A stretch of DNA of 36,708 nucleotides from UBA10205 sp035289625 (GCA_035289625.1 DATDWP010000017.1:1-36708); one strand, 5' to 3'; positions 1 through 6,948 are shown, counted from the stretch's first letter. A program made the numbers and translations. Notes: generated by a model from the sequence alone, not told the origin.

Positions 1-450
1 TACTAAAACATCGCCAAGATAGTGCGCGCCCAAATACATACGCGAAATCATCACGAGAAGGACAACAAAAAGGCCAAGAATGCGCGCTGAGTGCTCGAAC
101 TTTTCCCAATAGTACCCAAACACTCCTGCAATTGTTGCTGCATGGCCTGATGGCAAAGAATAGAGTGAGAGGGGTTCTTGTACCAGCACCCGGAATTCAC
201 TTTCAAGCGGGCGCGCTCGCAGGGTTATCAATTTCAAAATACCTACAAGTGCTGCAACAAAAATAAGCGTACTTGCCAAAAAAAAGGATTTTTTCTCCTC
301 CCCGCTCCAATAAAGAAGAGCAATTAGTAAAAGCCAGAGCACCGGGTTTCCTAATTGTGTGAGGATAAGAAAAAAAGCGTCAAGAGAACTTGAATAAGAG
401 GATTGGACAAAATGCCCAAATGCAATTTCTAGTTCAAGTGGCTCAAACAT
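1..450 (-). CDS. PAP2-superfamily membrane phosphatase (3' part outside window)
   Basis: The reading frame is open from an ATG at 450 to the left edge, 150 codons without a stop, so the C-terminus is missing. The translation has hydrophobic segments and the three PAP2 (type 2 phosphatidic acid phosphatase) signatures in order: KLITLRARP (motif 1, K-x6-RP), LPSGHA (motif 2, catalytic-site His) and SRMYLGAHYLGDV (motif 3, SR-x5-H-x3-D). Members dephosphorylate lipid phosphates or polyprenyl pyrophosphate at the membrane, recycling lipid carriers or remodelling phospholipids; the actual substrate cannot be read here. The start lies 4 nt after the stop of the upstream gene (455-895), so the two are probably cotranscribed. 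Confidence 0.9.
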   Translation of the reverse strand, partial: MFEPLELEIAFGHFVQSSYSSSLDAFFLILTQLGNPVLWLLLIALLYWSGEEKKSFFLASTLIFVAALVGILKLITLRARPLESEFRVLVQEPLSLYSLPSGHAATIAGVFGYYWEKFEHSARILGLFVVLLVMISRMYLGAHYLGDVLV

Positions 451-454
451 TTAT

Positions 455-895
455 TCACGCTTTCTTTTTCATAAGCCTTTTCATTCCAGGAATTTCAACC
501 CCAGTATAATCGACCCAAAGCCCGCACTCTTTGAGGGCTTTTCTTGTAGCATAAACTTTGCAGAACTGCTCAAGCTCTTTTTTTTCGCCTGTTTGTAGGG
601 TGGTTGCCTGCGTGATTTCTTTTATCACTGCGCCCACTTTTCTTGAATTTATTTCCTCAAGTGCTTTTCCCACATCCTTTTTTCCAAGGCCAAGTTCTGC
701 AATTGCACTATCAACCTTATCTAGCGCTACGAGTTTTCTCAAATTTGCCTCAATTTTTGCATCAATCCCTGTCCCAAGCGATGCTAAAAATTCCATTACC
801 GTTCGCGGGTCTGTCACGCCCTCAATTTTGAGCTTTTTTATAGAAACCCAATCGTCATAATTGGAAATGAATTGAATGTACTTTTCATCAGCCAT
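455..895 (-). CDS. Conserved hypothetical archaeal protein (possibly DUF2666-like)
   Basis: A 146-residue soluble protein with no signal peptide or membrane segment. The N-terminus has an F-x-x-N-Y-x-x-W-x-x-x-K-K-L-K-I pattern followed by alternating helical, Lys/Glu-rich stretches. It reminds me of the archaeal DUF2666 family, but I am not sure of this. The start is well supported: a strong GGAGGAG ribosome binding site lies just upstream of the ATG, and a TATA-like stretch near 938-948 gives a short leader. tRNA-Thr(TGT) lies 56 nt upstream on the same strand. The PAP2 gene follows after 4 nt. Function unknown. Confidence 0.8.
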   Translation of the reverse strand: MADEKYIQFISNYDDWVSIKKLKIEGVTDPRTVMEFLASLGTGIDAKIEANLRKLVALDKVDSAIAELGLGKKDVGKALEEINSRKVGAVIKEITQATTLQTGEKKELEQFCKVYATRKALKECGLWVDYTGVEIPGMKRLMKKKA

Positions 896-951
896 TTTTT
901 CTCCTCCTCACTAACTCCAAAATATACACTTTCTACTATTTAAAATATGCA

Positions 952-1023
952 AGCCTCCAGTGGGGTTCGAACCCACGACCTGCGGTTTACAAAACCGCCG
1001 CTCTACCGCTGAGCCATGGAGGC
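952..1023 (-). tRNA. tRNA-Thr (anticodon TGT)
   Basis: A complete cloverleaf can be folded on the minus strand: acceptor GCCTCCA/TGGAGGC, D stem GCTC/GAGC, anticodon stem GCGGT/ACCGC around loop TTTGTAA, T stem GTGGG/CCCAC with loop TTCGAAC, and discriminator U73, as usual for archaeal tRNA-Thr. No intron and no encoded CCA. Confidence 0.97.
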
Positions 1024-1026
1024 AAC

Positions 1027-1099
1027 CTTTTCTTTTTGTTCGGCCAAAAAGAAAAGCTTGACCAAAAGAAAAAGCCTATCTTTTTGACGAAAAAAGAAA
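1027..1099. repeat. Dispersed CT/GA-rich hairpin repeat, copy 1
   Basis: A perfect 12-bp inverted repeat (CTTTTCTTTTTG at 1027-1038 and CAAAAAGAAAAG at 1045-1056) with loop TTCGGC is followed by CTTGACCAAAAGAAAAAG and a further degenerate GAAAAAAGAAAAG unit. The same architecture recurs at 11481-11530. It sits between tRNA-Thr and the divergent YkgJ-family gene. It could be a small mobile-like repeat or a transcript-end structure. Confidence 0.7.
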
Positions 1100-1190
1100 A
1101 GAACGATTTTTTTCGCGGCTAATTTGCCCATATATTCAGTTTTACTAACGCTTTAAAACCATTCCATTGGAAGCAATATGTCGTATTGTT

Positions 1191-1832
1191 ATGTTGAACT
1201 TTGCGTGCCAGCGCTGCGGGGAGTGCTGCAGGAGATATTTCATTATTTCGCTCCCGGAGGAGATGCAAAAGCAGGCCGATTTTCTTAAAATTCCAATAGG
1301 CGAATTTATAGAAAACCGCACCCAGCTCTTCTTGCAGCTATTCCCTTCCGAGTACAGAACAGATAAACCTCTTATTAGTTCGAGCCTTGTCCCCAAAAAA
1401 TTCCTTGAAAAAATTGAAAAATCGATTGGGTATATGCCTGAATTTTTCATTGCCCTTCCAATGCTTGTTTTTAAGAGAAAAGAAAACGGCGAGTGCACTT
1501 TTTATGAGTCAAATTCCGGCTGCACAATATATTCAGTGCGCCCGGTTGAGTGCAGGCTCTTTCCTTTTATTTCCGATAAAAAAGTTGAGGACTACTCAAA
1601 ACTCTATCCATTCTGCCATGGGCTCAAGGCAAAAGATGGAGAAAAATCCTACATTGATATTAGCCATTTACATTTTAGGCAGGTTGCAAATTATTTTGGG
1701 GAAGTAAAAGAAAAAGGATTTATTTCGCTGTGGAATAAGTGGCCGAGTAGTGGAGTGTGCCTTTTTACCGATCAATTGCTCGGGGATATTTCAGAAAAAG
1801 AGTTCTTTGAATCAATTGGAGAACTTGCTTAA
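1191..1832 (+). CDS. YkgJ-family cysteine-cluster protein (putative Fe/Zn-binding)
   Basis: The N-terminus carries the C-x2-C-x2-CC cluster (CQRCGECC), followed by a second cysteine, a C-x-x-Y-S-V-R-P-x-x-C-R-x-F-P-F segment and a late FCHGL cysteine. This pattern defines the YkgJ / zinc-or-iron-chelating UPF0153 family, which probably binds a metal or Fe-S centre; the reaction is unknown. The frame is open from a TTG at 1167, but the ATG at 1191 places the Cys cluster at residue 7, as is typical, giving 213 residues. No ribosome binding site is seen. It converges with the slipin gene, whose stop lies 8 nt downstream on the other strand. Confidence 0.85.
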   Translation: MLNFACQRCGECCRRYFIISLPEEMQKQADFLKIPIGEFIENRTQLFLQLFPSEYRTDKPLISSSLVPKKFLEKIEKSIGYMPEFFIALPMLVFKRKENGECTFYESNSGCTIYSVRPVECRLFPFISDKKVEDYSKLYPFCHGLKAKDGEKSYIDISHLHFRQVANYFGEVKEKGFISLWNKWPSSGVCLFTDQLLGDISEKEFFESIGELA

Positions 1833-1840
1833 ATTTGAAA

Positions 1841-2605
1841 TTATTTCTTCCTGGCAGCCGCAGCACTTATGTTGCGTACAAGATCTAAAATATCAATTGG
1901 CACTGCCAGCACTACCGTGTTACTTGCAGTTGGGCCCAAGCCATCAATTGTTTGAAGCGTCCGAAGCTGCATTGCGCCGGGGCTTTTCATCATAGTATCT
2001 GCAGCTTTTGCCAAATTCTCAGCAGCCATCCTATCCCCCTCGGCTTTGATTATTGTTGCCCTCTTTTCCCTTTCTGAACTTGCCTGCCTTGACATTAGCC
2101 TTTTGAGGTCCTCCGGCATATCAATGTCTTGCAATTTAATGTCTGTAACTTCAATTCCCCAATTCTTTGAAGCGGCCTCTACAATTTTTTCAATATCCTT
2201 TCCGATTTGTTCTCTTTCTCCTAATACTTGGTCAAGTGACATGCTCCCTGCAACATCGCGAAGTGCTGTTTGGGCGTATTGCGAAACAGCGTACTGGAAA
2301 TCCTGGACTTTTATTATTGCAGTTGCGGCATCCATTACCTTAAAGTAGACAACTCCGTTCACTGTAACCGGGACATTGTCCTTTGTAATTACCTGCTGGC
2401 GCGGGATATCTATTGTTAGAATTCTCATATCAACTCTTTTTATTCCATCAATTATTGGTATAATAAACCTCAAACCGGGTTCTAGCGTGTCCTTGTATCT
2501 TCCGAGGCGAAAGCGCACTGCTGTTTCCCACTGGTTTACAATGCGAACACAAAGAAGTATCACTATGATTGCAATGATGAATATTACAACTATTTCAAAG
2601 ACCAT
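1841..2605 (-). CDS. Slipin / stomatin-like SPFH-domain membrane protein
   Basis: 254 residues. A single N-terminal membrane helix (about residues 3-22) is followed by the SPFH/Band 7 domain (V-N-Q-W-E-x-A-V, L-G-R-Y, L-x-P-G-L-R-F-I-I-P), then by an Ala/Glu-rich coiled coil (about 165-205) and a hydrophobic C-terminal tail. Length and layout match prokaryotic slipins, which oligomerise in the membrane and often partner an NfeD-type ClpP-like protease. No NfeD gene is adjacent here, which is a departure from the common operon. A TTTTAAAC TATA box lies about 27 nt upstream of the ATG, so the transcript is probably leaderless. Confidence 0.95.
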   Translation of the reverse strand: MVFEIVVIFIIAIIVILLCVRIVNQWETAVRFRLGRYKDTLEPGLRFIIPIIDGIKRVDMRILTIDIPRQQVITKDNVPVTVNGVVYFKVMDAATAIIKVQDFQYAVSQYAQTALRDVAGSMSLDQVLGEREQIGKDIEKIVEAASKNWGIEVTDIKLQDIDMPEDLKRLMSRQASSEREKRATIIKAEGDRMAAENLAKAADTMMKSPGAMQLRTLQTIDGLGPTASNTVVLAVPIDILDLVRNISAAAARKK

Positions 2606-2726
2606 AATAGTACTATTTTCTCATAATGTTTAAAATGTGGTGGGTAAGGGCCGAAGACCACACACTAGGGGTGGCTCGAGGATTTTAGGGGCTAGAAGAC
2701 GACATCCTTATTTGAGGTTTAGCCTT

Positions 2727-3551
2727 TCAGTTGTTTTCTTTTCTTTGATTCAGTTCTTCAAGATAGTTTTCTTTCGTGTTGATTTTTTCCCCGGATTCTA
2801 GCTCAAGTTTTTTTCTAGCGCTCCCCGCAATTTCCCCGCCGATCTGCGCTGCTTTTTTGTTTTGCACAAACCCTTGCGCGTCCTTGCCGCGCGCGATTTT
2901 AGTTGTGGAGGCTTCCCAGAGCATTGTGAAAATGAGTTCTAAATCATTCATGTGGTCACGCAGGTTTTGTTTTTCAAGTTTTTTGAATTTTTTATACTCT
3001 TCAACTGTCTTGCCGAACGTTGCCTTGCTTATTTCATTGGTCAAAATCCCGTATTCTTTGTCCTCACGCACTCCACGATTTTTCCACTCGTCAGTGAGTT
3101 CTTGCCGTACGGCAATTCCGCGGACCCTTTTTTCAATCCACTCATCCGAGTAGCCTTTTGCCATGTATAGCTCTTTCATGCGCACCTGGGATAGTTCCGG
3201 GTTTTCAATTTCCTGCACCCGCTCATACCCAACTTGAGCTAGCCAGCGCTTGAAGGGTTCTGCTTTCGGGGAAGGGATTGATTGGATAATTCTAAATCCT
3301 CCGGCAGTGTTAACACAATTCATTTGTTGCCCTCCGCCTGGGGTTTCTACTAGAAGGGTATGTACAAATTGTACCCACCCTTCGGAAAGTGGTTCATCTC
3401 GTTGTTTCATTTTTTGAATATACTGTTTTGGGTCTGTCGAGTTTGTAAGTGCCTTTACAATATCTTCGAGGACAAACCACCACTCGTTATTATTCCACGT
3501 TCTGCGTATTTCTGATCCCTGAAAAACAACCAACGCGTTCTGATTCTCCAT
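2727..3551 (-). CDS. Bro-N domain protein, DinD-like (phage antirepressor-type)
   Basis: The N-terminal ~110 residues (ALVVFQGSEIRRTW, WWFVLEDIVKALT, G-G-F-R-I-I-Q-S) fit the Bro-N DNA-binding domain of phage/baculovirus BRO and antirepressor proteins. The C-terminal half (LRDHMNDLELIFTMLWEA, GFVQNKKAAQIGGEIAGSAR) resembles DinD, the DNA-damage-inducible protein D. The role is unknown; family members are usually of viral or mobile origin. Two starts are possible: ATG 3575, or ATG 3551 (chosen) with a purine-rich GGGGGC about 9 nt upstream. Upstream lies TTTTTAAAC (3606-3614), preceded by the same 14-bp motif found upstream of the two homing endonuclease genes in this window. Confidence 0.85.
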   Translation of the reverse strand: MENQNALVVFQGSEIRRTWNNNEWWFVLEDIVKALTNSTDPKQYIQKMKQRDEPLSEGWVQFVHTLLVETPGGGQQMNCVNTAGGFRIIQSIPSPKAEPFKRWLAQVGYERVQEIENPELSQVRMKELYMAKGYSDEWIEKRVRGIAVRQELTDEWKNRGVREDKEYGILTNEISKATFGKTVEEYKKFKKLEKQNLRDHMNDLELIFTMLWEASTTKIARGKDAQGFVQNKKAAQIGGEIAGSARKKLELESGEKINTKENYLEELNQRKENN

Positions 3552-3625
3552 CCCGACTGCCCCCAGTGTTTGCATAATAAGCTATTTGGATTTATCCGTG
3601 TTCTTGTTTAAAAATAGTTTTAGAC

Positions 3626-3639
3626 CTCATTGCCGGTGC
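3626..3639 (-). promoter_or_regulatory. Shared upstream motif, copy at the Bro-N gene
   Basis: On the minus strand this reads GCACCGGCAATGAG, followed by GTCT, and lies about 12 nt upstream of the TATA box TTTTTAAAC of the Bro-N gene. The same core precedes both homing endonuclease genes. The position, just upstream of TATA/BRE, suits an archaeal activator or repressor site. Confidence 0.6.
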
Positions 3640-3674
3640 CAGAGCTATTTCTGAAAACCACAAGAGTGCAAAGG

Positions 3675-3687
3675 CTTATTGCCGTGC
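3675..3687 (-). promoter_or_regulatory. Second, variant copy of the motif near the Bro-N gene
   Basis: The minus strand reads GCACGGCAATAAG, one base shorter than the consensus, about 50 nt further upstream of the Bro-N copy and flanked by direct CCTTTGCAC repeats. It has no TATA box of its own at the matching distance. It may be an auxiliary binding site or a decayed copy. Confidence 0.4.
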
Positions 3688-3730
3688 AAAGGAATTATCG
3701 CCCGAATTTTTCCTAAGCATTTTTTTGGTT

Positions 3731-4777
3731 TTAGGTCTTTGCGAAAGTGCCCTGGACGGGATTTGAACCCGTGTATTCACCGTGAGAGGGTGACATCCTA
3801 TCGGCATCAAAACTATTTTTCAACAGCTCTAATTTGACCGGGCTAGACGACCAGGGCCTAATAAATTTTTGAAATCTTTTCTTGTGTTTTGGATTGCTAA
3901 ATCCTATTTCCTTATAGTATTTTAGGACATCTTTGGAGTTGCCTATTGAGCATTGCAATGCACTATAGCCCTTCCTTTTAGTCCATACTGTAACCCTATA
4001 TCCTAATACTTTAAATGCCTTATCAACTGCTTTGCGAATTCCAGGAGAAGCGGTAGTAAACCATATTGTAGGGGCGCGATGTTTCTTTGTTTTTGGGCAT
4101 ATGCTGCCATCAGTATCTATCAATCCGCGCAGGAATTTTTGTATAAAGTTTTTATTTTCAAATAGCCAATCAGGCGCCTCATTGTAATTTTTCTTGTTCC
4201 CGCTGCCTAGCCCAAAATTCTTGAGCGTATAAACTAAATTCTTGCTCTGCTTTGAAATCACTATTGTATTGTGTTTTCCCTTTTCATATATTCCCGGGGT
4301 TATGTTAAAGAGATTTTTCATAAGGGTTGGAATATATTGGTACATATATTCCCTTTCATCGTGTTTATGCCCTGTAATTCTTACTTGGTAAATGCTCTTT
4401 GAAGGCACTTCATATATTCCGCCATCGCCAAGCATTATTCCAAAAAATTCCGCAAGCTCTTCTGATTTTTTATCTATTAACAATTTCGGGATTTGTGGGT
4501 GATGGGTAGAATTCATTCCACCTTTTGCTCTGCCCCAATTTTTGCCTTTTGTTTCTGTAATAAATTTACTATAATCTTGTCCTGCTATTCTACACAGCTT
4601 TTCAAAAACATTTCTGCGCAGCGTTACTTTTTCTTTTGCAATTTCATTTTTCAGGTAATTTGTGCCAACTTCTAGTTCTCTGCTAAGAGTTGGCCAACTG
4701 TGCAAACCTGCCTCTTTTGCCCTTAATACAAGCTCCCTTTGCTTTCCTATAATGAGTACCAATCTATCTTCATCCAT
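3731..4777 (-). CDS. LAGLIDADG homing endonuclease whose frame runs through tRNA-Glu
   Basis: The protein has two LAGLIDADG-type helices: FFGIMLGDGG (about residues 111-120) and LRGLIDTDG (about 216-224). They are spaced as in a single-chain (pseudo-symmetric) enzyme and carry the catalytic acidic residues. An N-terminal ~100-residue region with an HTH-like stretch precedes them. Such enzymes cut long asymmetric DNA sites and promote their own copying. The natural end is probably near residue 306 (IGFSNPKHKKRFQKF). Residues 307 to about 343 are translated tRNA-Glu, intron included, before the stop beyond the tRNA. The TATA box GTTTTTAAAC lies about 25 nt upstream of the ATG (leaderless), preceded by the shared motif at 4822-4835. 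Confidence 0.88.
   Translation of the reverse strand: MDEDRLVLIIGKQRELVLRAKEAGLHSWPTLSRELEVGTNYLKNEIAKEKVTLRRNVFEKLCRIAGQDYSKFITETKGKNWGRAKGGMNSTHHPQIPKLLIDKKSEELAEFFGIMLGDGGIYEVPSKSIYQVRITGHKHDEREYMYQYIPTLMKNLFNITPGIYEKGKHNTIVISKQSKNLVYTLKNFGLGSGNKKNYNEAPDWLFENKNFIQKFLRGLIDTDGSICPKTKKHRAPTIWFTTASPGIRKAVDKAFKVLGYRVTVWTKRKGYSALQCSIGNSKDVLKYYKEIGFSNPKHKKRFQKFIRPWSSSPVKLELLKNSFDADRMSPSHGEYTGSNPVQGTFAKT
3748..3857 (-). tRNA. tRNA-Glu (anticodon CTC) with a 35-nt D-loop intron
   Basis: Acceptor GCCCTGG/CCAGGGC with A73, anticodon stem TCACC/GGTGA around loop CTCTCAC, and T loop TTCAAAT give a clear tRNA-Glu. The D-loop is interrupted. The most consistent intron is 3800-3834 (35 nt). The fold there is a bulge-helix-bulge: helix CGGT/GCCG, 5' bulge CAA, 3' bulge ATA, inner helix ATTA/TGAT and a weaker outer helix GCC/GGA. 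Cutting CA^A and AT^A leaves D-loop AGCCCGGTCAA before GGAT, the length typical of archaeal tRNA-Glu; the mature tRNA would be 75 nt. The whole gene lies inside the 3' end of the homing endonuclease frame (3731-4777), same strand. Confidence 0.9.
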
Positions 4778-4821
4778 ATAAAAAAGTAGAATTTTGAGTT
4801 TAAAAACTAGCCAAAGGAGGG

Positions 4822-4835
4822 CTCATTGCCGCTGC
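4822..4835 (-). promoter_or_regulatory. Shared upstream motif, copy at homing endonuclease 1
   Basis: The minus strand reads TTCGCAGCGGCAATGAG (motif core GCAGCGGCAATGAG). It ends about 13 nt upstream of the TATA box (about 4799-4808) of the endonuclease gene starting at 4777. The spacing is the same as at the second endonuclease gene (6940-6953). Confidence 0.65.
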
Positions 4836-4899
4836 GAATTTCAGGTTATATGTTTTGTGTTTCATCTTATTTGCTGTCCAACAATTCTGCCGCCTTTTC

Positions 4900-5337
4900 T
4901 TATCGGGTTTTTTTGTCAATCGGGTTGATCGCCACTATCCCCTCCATTTGGGCAAAATCCTTGGTATTTTCCGTGTAGATTTTGAGCACATTCTTCCCTT
5001 TCATTGTTTCAGAAATCAGCATGTCCCAAAATGGCCCGCTTCCGGAGAGTGCCCTTTGAACAGTTTTGCACCGATAATCTATTTTTTTCATATTTGGTAT
5101 GCTGTTTATCTCTTCAATTATTTGCTTTACATCATTTTTTGGAAGGGGCTTTTCTATTTTTTTTAGCAGCACTGAAGAGAGCTCAGCTAGCACCTGGTTG
5201 CTCACATAAAAATCCCTCTCAGCGCGAAAGCACTCTTCTAAAAGTTTTTTGCAAACATTGTGTTTTTCGCCGGCTTCCTTTTGATAGGCATACACAAGGA
5301 TGTTTGTGTCAAGGAAAATGCGCTCATTATCTGTCAT
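4900..5337 (-). CDS. PIN-domain ribonuclease toxin (VapC-like)
   Basis: The PIN fold signatures are present: FLDTNILVYAY near the N-terminus (first catalytic Asp), a conserved Glu in LAELSSV, FWDMLIS (third Asp) and YTENTKDF. The length, about 145 residues, is typical of VapC toxins, which cleave tRNA or other RNA in a Mg2+-dependent way. ATG 5346 and ATG 5337 are both possible; 5337 (MTDNERIFLDTN) is chosen because it puts the first Asp at the usual position. The gene overlaps the end of the upstream ribbon-helix-helix gene by 11 nt, the usual translationally coupled antitoxin-toxin arrangement. Confidence 0.9.
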   Translation of the reverse strand: MTDNERIFLDTNILVYAYQKEAGEKHNVCKKLLEECFRAERDFYVSNQVLAELSSVLLKKIEKPLPKNDVKQIIEEINSIPNMKKIDYRCKTVQRALSGSGPFWDMLISETMKGKNVLKIYTENTKDFAQMEGIVAINPIDKKTR

Positions 5338-5566
5338 GCAGCTCATCCCTGTTTTTGAAGAGCAGCTTTCCCATAGAGTAACCCATTTCGAGCTTTTTAA
5401 TCGCCCTCTTCCTTATCTCTTCGTGTTCTTTTTCTTTGACCCATTTTTCCATTGCTTGCCCAACTGCCCTTCCAAGGCTTCCCTTGCCCTTGCCTATTTC
5501 CCTTGCAACCGTGTGCCTGAATTTTTCTTCAATTTCATCATCTACTCCAATAGTCATTGTGCCCAT
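5327..5566 (-). CDS. Ribbon-helix-helix antitoxin partner of the PIN toxin
   Basis: A small basic/acidic protein whose N-terminus MGTMTIGVDDEIEEKFR is a ribbon-helix-helix strand plus first helix. The C-terminal part is charged and helical, as in VapB-type antitoxins that bind their own promoter and wrap the toxin. The ATG at 5566 (79 residues) is preferred over ATG 5590 because GGTGGT lies 4-5 nt upstream and because the TATA box (5597-5605) would start transcription downstream of 5590. The toxin gene overlaps its 3' end. Confidence 0.85.
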   Translation of the reverse strand: MGTMTIGVDDEIEEKFRHTVAREIGKGKGSLGRAVGQAMEKWVKEKEHEEIRKRAIKKLEMGYSMGKLLFKNRDELHDR

Positions 5567-5596
5567 AAAACCACCACTAATTACATACATTTGCTA

Positions 5597-5605
5597 TTTA
5601 TTTAA
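5597..5605 (-). promoter_or_regulatory. TATA box of the toxin-antitoxin operon
   Basis: The minus strand shows a TTTAAATAA element within an AT-rich stretch. Transcription would begin about 25 nt downstream, leaving a short leader with a GGTGGT ribosome binding site before the ATG at 5566. Confidence 0.6.
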
Positions 5606-5668
5606 ATCTTTTGATTTTGTAAATAGTTGCCCTAAAGCATTAATAATAACTTCTTTCCGTGAAAAGAT

Positions 5669-5681
5669 TAGTTTAATATAT
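5669..5681 (+). promoter_or_regulatory. TATA box of the small membrane protein cluster
   Basis: GTTTAATATATTG fits an archaeal TATA box. The predicted start site near 5701 would give a ~15-nt leader containing AGAAGG before the small ORF at 5716. Confidence 0.55.
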
Positions 5682-5715
5682 TGATTTTGCGCTAATAGTA
5701 TTAGAAGGTAAAAAA

Positions 5716-5793
5716 ATGCCCAAGTTCGAGGCGCATGAGGCTAGGCACAGCCCATTGGAAGAGTTTTGGTTAGAGGCAAGTGGGTGCAACTAA
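5716..5793 (+). CDS. 25-residue small ORF leading the membrane protein cluster
   Basis: The frame encodes a hydrophilic peptide beginning MPKFEAHEARHSPLEEFW and ending at TAA 5791-5793. The next ATG follows immediately at 5794. An AGAAGGT ribosome binding site lies 8 nt upstream, and a good TATA box is at the right distance. The stop-start junction suggests translational coupling, either as a leader peptide or as a true microprotein. No homology recognised. Confidence 0.5.
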   Translation: MPKFEAHEARHSPLEEFWLEASGCN

Positions 5794-6153
5794 ATGGTAT
5801 TTTTTGAAGCAATACAGGCTCTTTTTGCTCTTGATTTTGGGTTTTTTGTAGATGTAGTCATGAACAATTTGATTTGGGTTTTTGGATTCTATGTTTTCAT
5901 TTACATATTTTTCAAAGGAAAAAACACTCTTGTATTTTTCCTAATATTTGGCGTATACCTCTGGGCCTTTCTTGAATTTAGTGTTCTTACCGGACTCTAT
6001 CTTGGGGCACTAGGATTTTTTTATTGGTTTATTTTGCGTGTAATCCTTTCCATATTTGTAGAGGAAGATTCACGCTTGACTAAGTATACAACTTGGGCAT
6101 ACATTGTCGGAGGATTTGGACTTTTATGGGTCTTGGCATTTATTGTGAGGTAA
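5794..6153 (+). CDS. Small four-helix membrane protein (paralogue A)
   Basis: 119 residues, almost entirely hydrophobic, with about four predicted membrane segments. The N-terminal stretch (F-F-E-A-I-Q-A, L-D-F-G-F-F-V-D-V-V-M-N-N-L-I-W-V-F) is clearly paralogous to that of the protein at 6344-6703 (F-I-E-I-L-Q-A, L-D-F-K-F-F-V-D-L-L-V-N-N-I-F-W-V-F). No catalytic motif is visible. It begins directly after the stop of the 25-residue ORF and is followed after 4 nt by the next membrane gene, so all are one operon. The helix-loop pattern recurs in the small proteins beside the giant surface genes (22810-23404 and 27959-28648). Confidence 0.75.
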   Translation: MVFFEAIQALFALDFGFFVDVVMNNLIWVFGFYVFIYIFFKGKNTLVFFLIFGVYLWAFLEFSVLTGLYLGALGFFYWFILRVILSIFVEEDSRLTKYTTWAYIVGGFGLLWVLAFIVR

Positions 6154-6157
6154 AAAC

Positions 6158-6343
6158 ATGCTGCTAAACTTATTTGTAAAAGGGCTTTACGTCGGAGCGC
6201 TTTATTTACTCATAATAGTTCTTAGTGCAATTATATTTCCCGGAAAGCTTGCGCAAGCAGTATTCTCTCCACTTGGTGTGCTCGTGTTATTTGCACTTTT
6301 TGTACTTGAAATGTTATTTGACTTTTTGAAGGTGGGTGACTAA
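6158..6343 (+). CDS. 61-residue two-helix membrane protein
   Basis: Two hydrophobic segments (about residues 8-27 and 37-57) are separated by a short loop with F-P-G-K, ending in the charged tail DFLKVGD. The gene sits between the two paralogues with 4 nt before it and none after it (TAA followed by ATG). No family recognised. The tight packing and lack of gaps support a real gene. Confidence 0.65.
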   Translation: MLLNLFVKGLYVGALYLLIIVLSAIIFPGKLAQAVFSPLGVLVLFALFVLEMLFDFLKVGD

Positions 6344-6703
6344 ATGGCCTTCATTGAAATTCTCCAAGCGGGCCTTTCGCTCGATTTCAAGTTCTTTGTA
6401 GACCTACTTGTAAACAACATCTTCTGGGTATTTGCGTTCTACGCTGCTGGGTATTATTTTTCAAACGGCAAGAGCCCGCTTGCAAATTCTATAATTTATG
6501 CTTCGATGGTCCTTGTTTCAATTGATATGTTCAACGTGGTTGGCTTTAGTATCTATACAGCGCTAGGGCTCGGGATACTTTACATGATAAGGGTGCCACT
6601 GCTCCTCTTTTTGGAAAAGACCAAAGGTGGAGCACAGTACCTCTCGCTAGCCTGGCTGCTTACCTGGTATCTGACAATTGCAATAGTTGCATTTATGGTG
6701 TGA
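6344..6703 (+). CDS. Small four-helix membrane protein (paralogue B)
   Basis: Exactly the same length (119 residues) as paralogue A, and alignable over the first ~50 residues, with looser similarity afterwards; probably a tandem duplication. It has about four membrane helices and a central Gly-Lys-Ser loop (SNGKSPLA). The stop overlaps the start of the following gene (TGATGA type), continuing the operon. Function unknown; a membrane-embedded scaffold or accessory component is a guess. Confidence 0.72.
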   Translation: MAFIEILQAGLSLDFKFFVDLLVNNIFWVFAFYAAGYYFSNGKSPLANSIIYASMVLVSIDMFNVVGFSIYTALGLGILYMIRVPLLLFLEKTKGGAQYLSLAWLLTWYLTIAIVAFMV

Positions 6704-6912
6704 TGAAAATGGGAATATGGCTAAAAACAGCGGTTGATAGCATTTTCTGGAACGCGGTAATAATACTATTCCACTTTCTCCTAGATATAATTACAAACGT
6801 GGATTTTGCGCCCCTGCTATATGAACCTACAGGAATTTTCATCTCCTACATTGCAACATTTGTTTACCTATTCAATTTGAATTGGAGCAAGAGAGCTGCA
6901 AAAAAAGAGTGA
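6700..6912 (+). CDS. 70-residue membrane protein ending the cluster
   Basis: Two hydrophobic segments and a basic C-terminal tail (NWSKRAAKKE) suggest a membrane hairpin with a cytosolic tail. The gene overlaps the stop of the previous one by 4 nt (start about 6700-6709, with Met residues at positions 1, 2 and 4). It ends just before the inverted repeat at 6914-6948, which may also end the transcript. Confidence 0.62.
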   Translation: MMKMGIWLKTAVDSIFWNAVIILFHFLLDIITNVDFAPLLYEPTGIFISYIATFVYLFNLNWSKRAAKKE

Positions 6913-6913
6913 G

Positions 6914-6948
6914 TGCCGGTGGGCGGGTTTTGCTAGTTCGCACCGGCA
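6914..6948. repeat. Inverted repeat TGCCGGTG / CACCGGCA overlapping the shared motif
   Basis: Perfect 8-bp arms at 6914-6921 and 6941-6948 with a 19-nt spacer. The right arm is part of the shared upstream motif of the second homing endonuclease gene, so this may be a double (dimeric) binding site. It also lies at the 3' end of the membrane gene cluster, so a role as an RNA hairpin cannot be excluded. Confidence 0.55.

Noticed and set aside
2640..2720. Possible small RNA between slipin and Bro-N genes
   Set aside because: G-rich and slightly unusual, but I could find no stable stem, box motif or promoter of its own.
3800..3834. Reading the tRNA-Glu interruption as evidence of a pseudogene
   Set aside because: All stems outside the D-loop are perfect and a splicing-competent bulge-helix-bulge restores a normal D-loop length.
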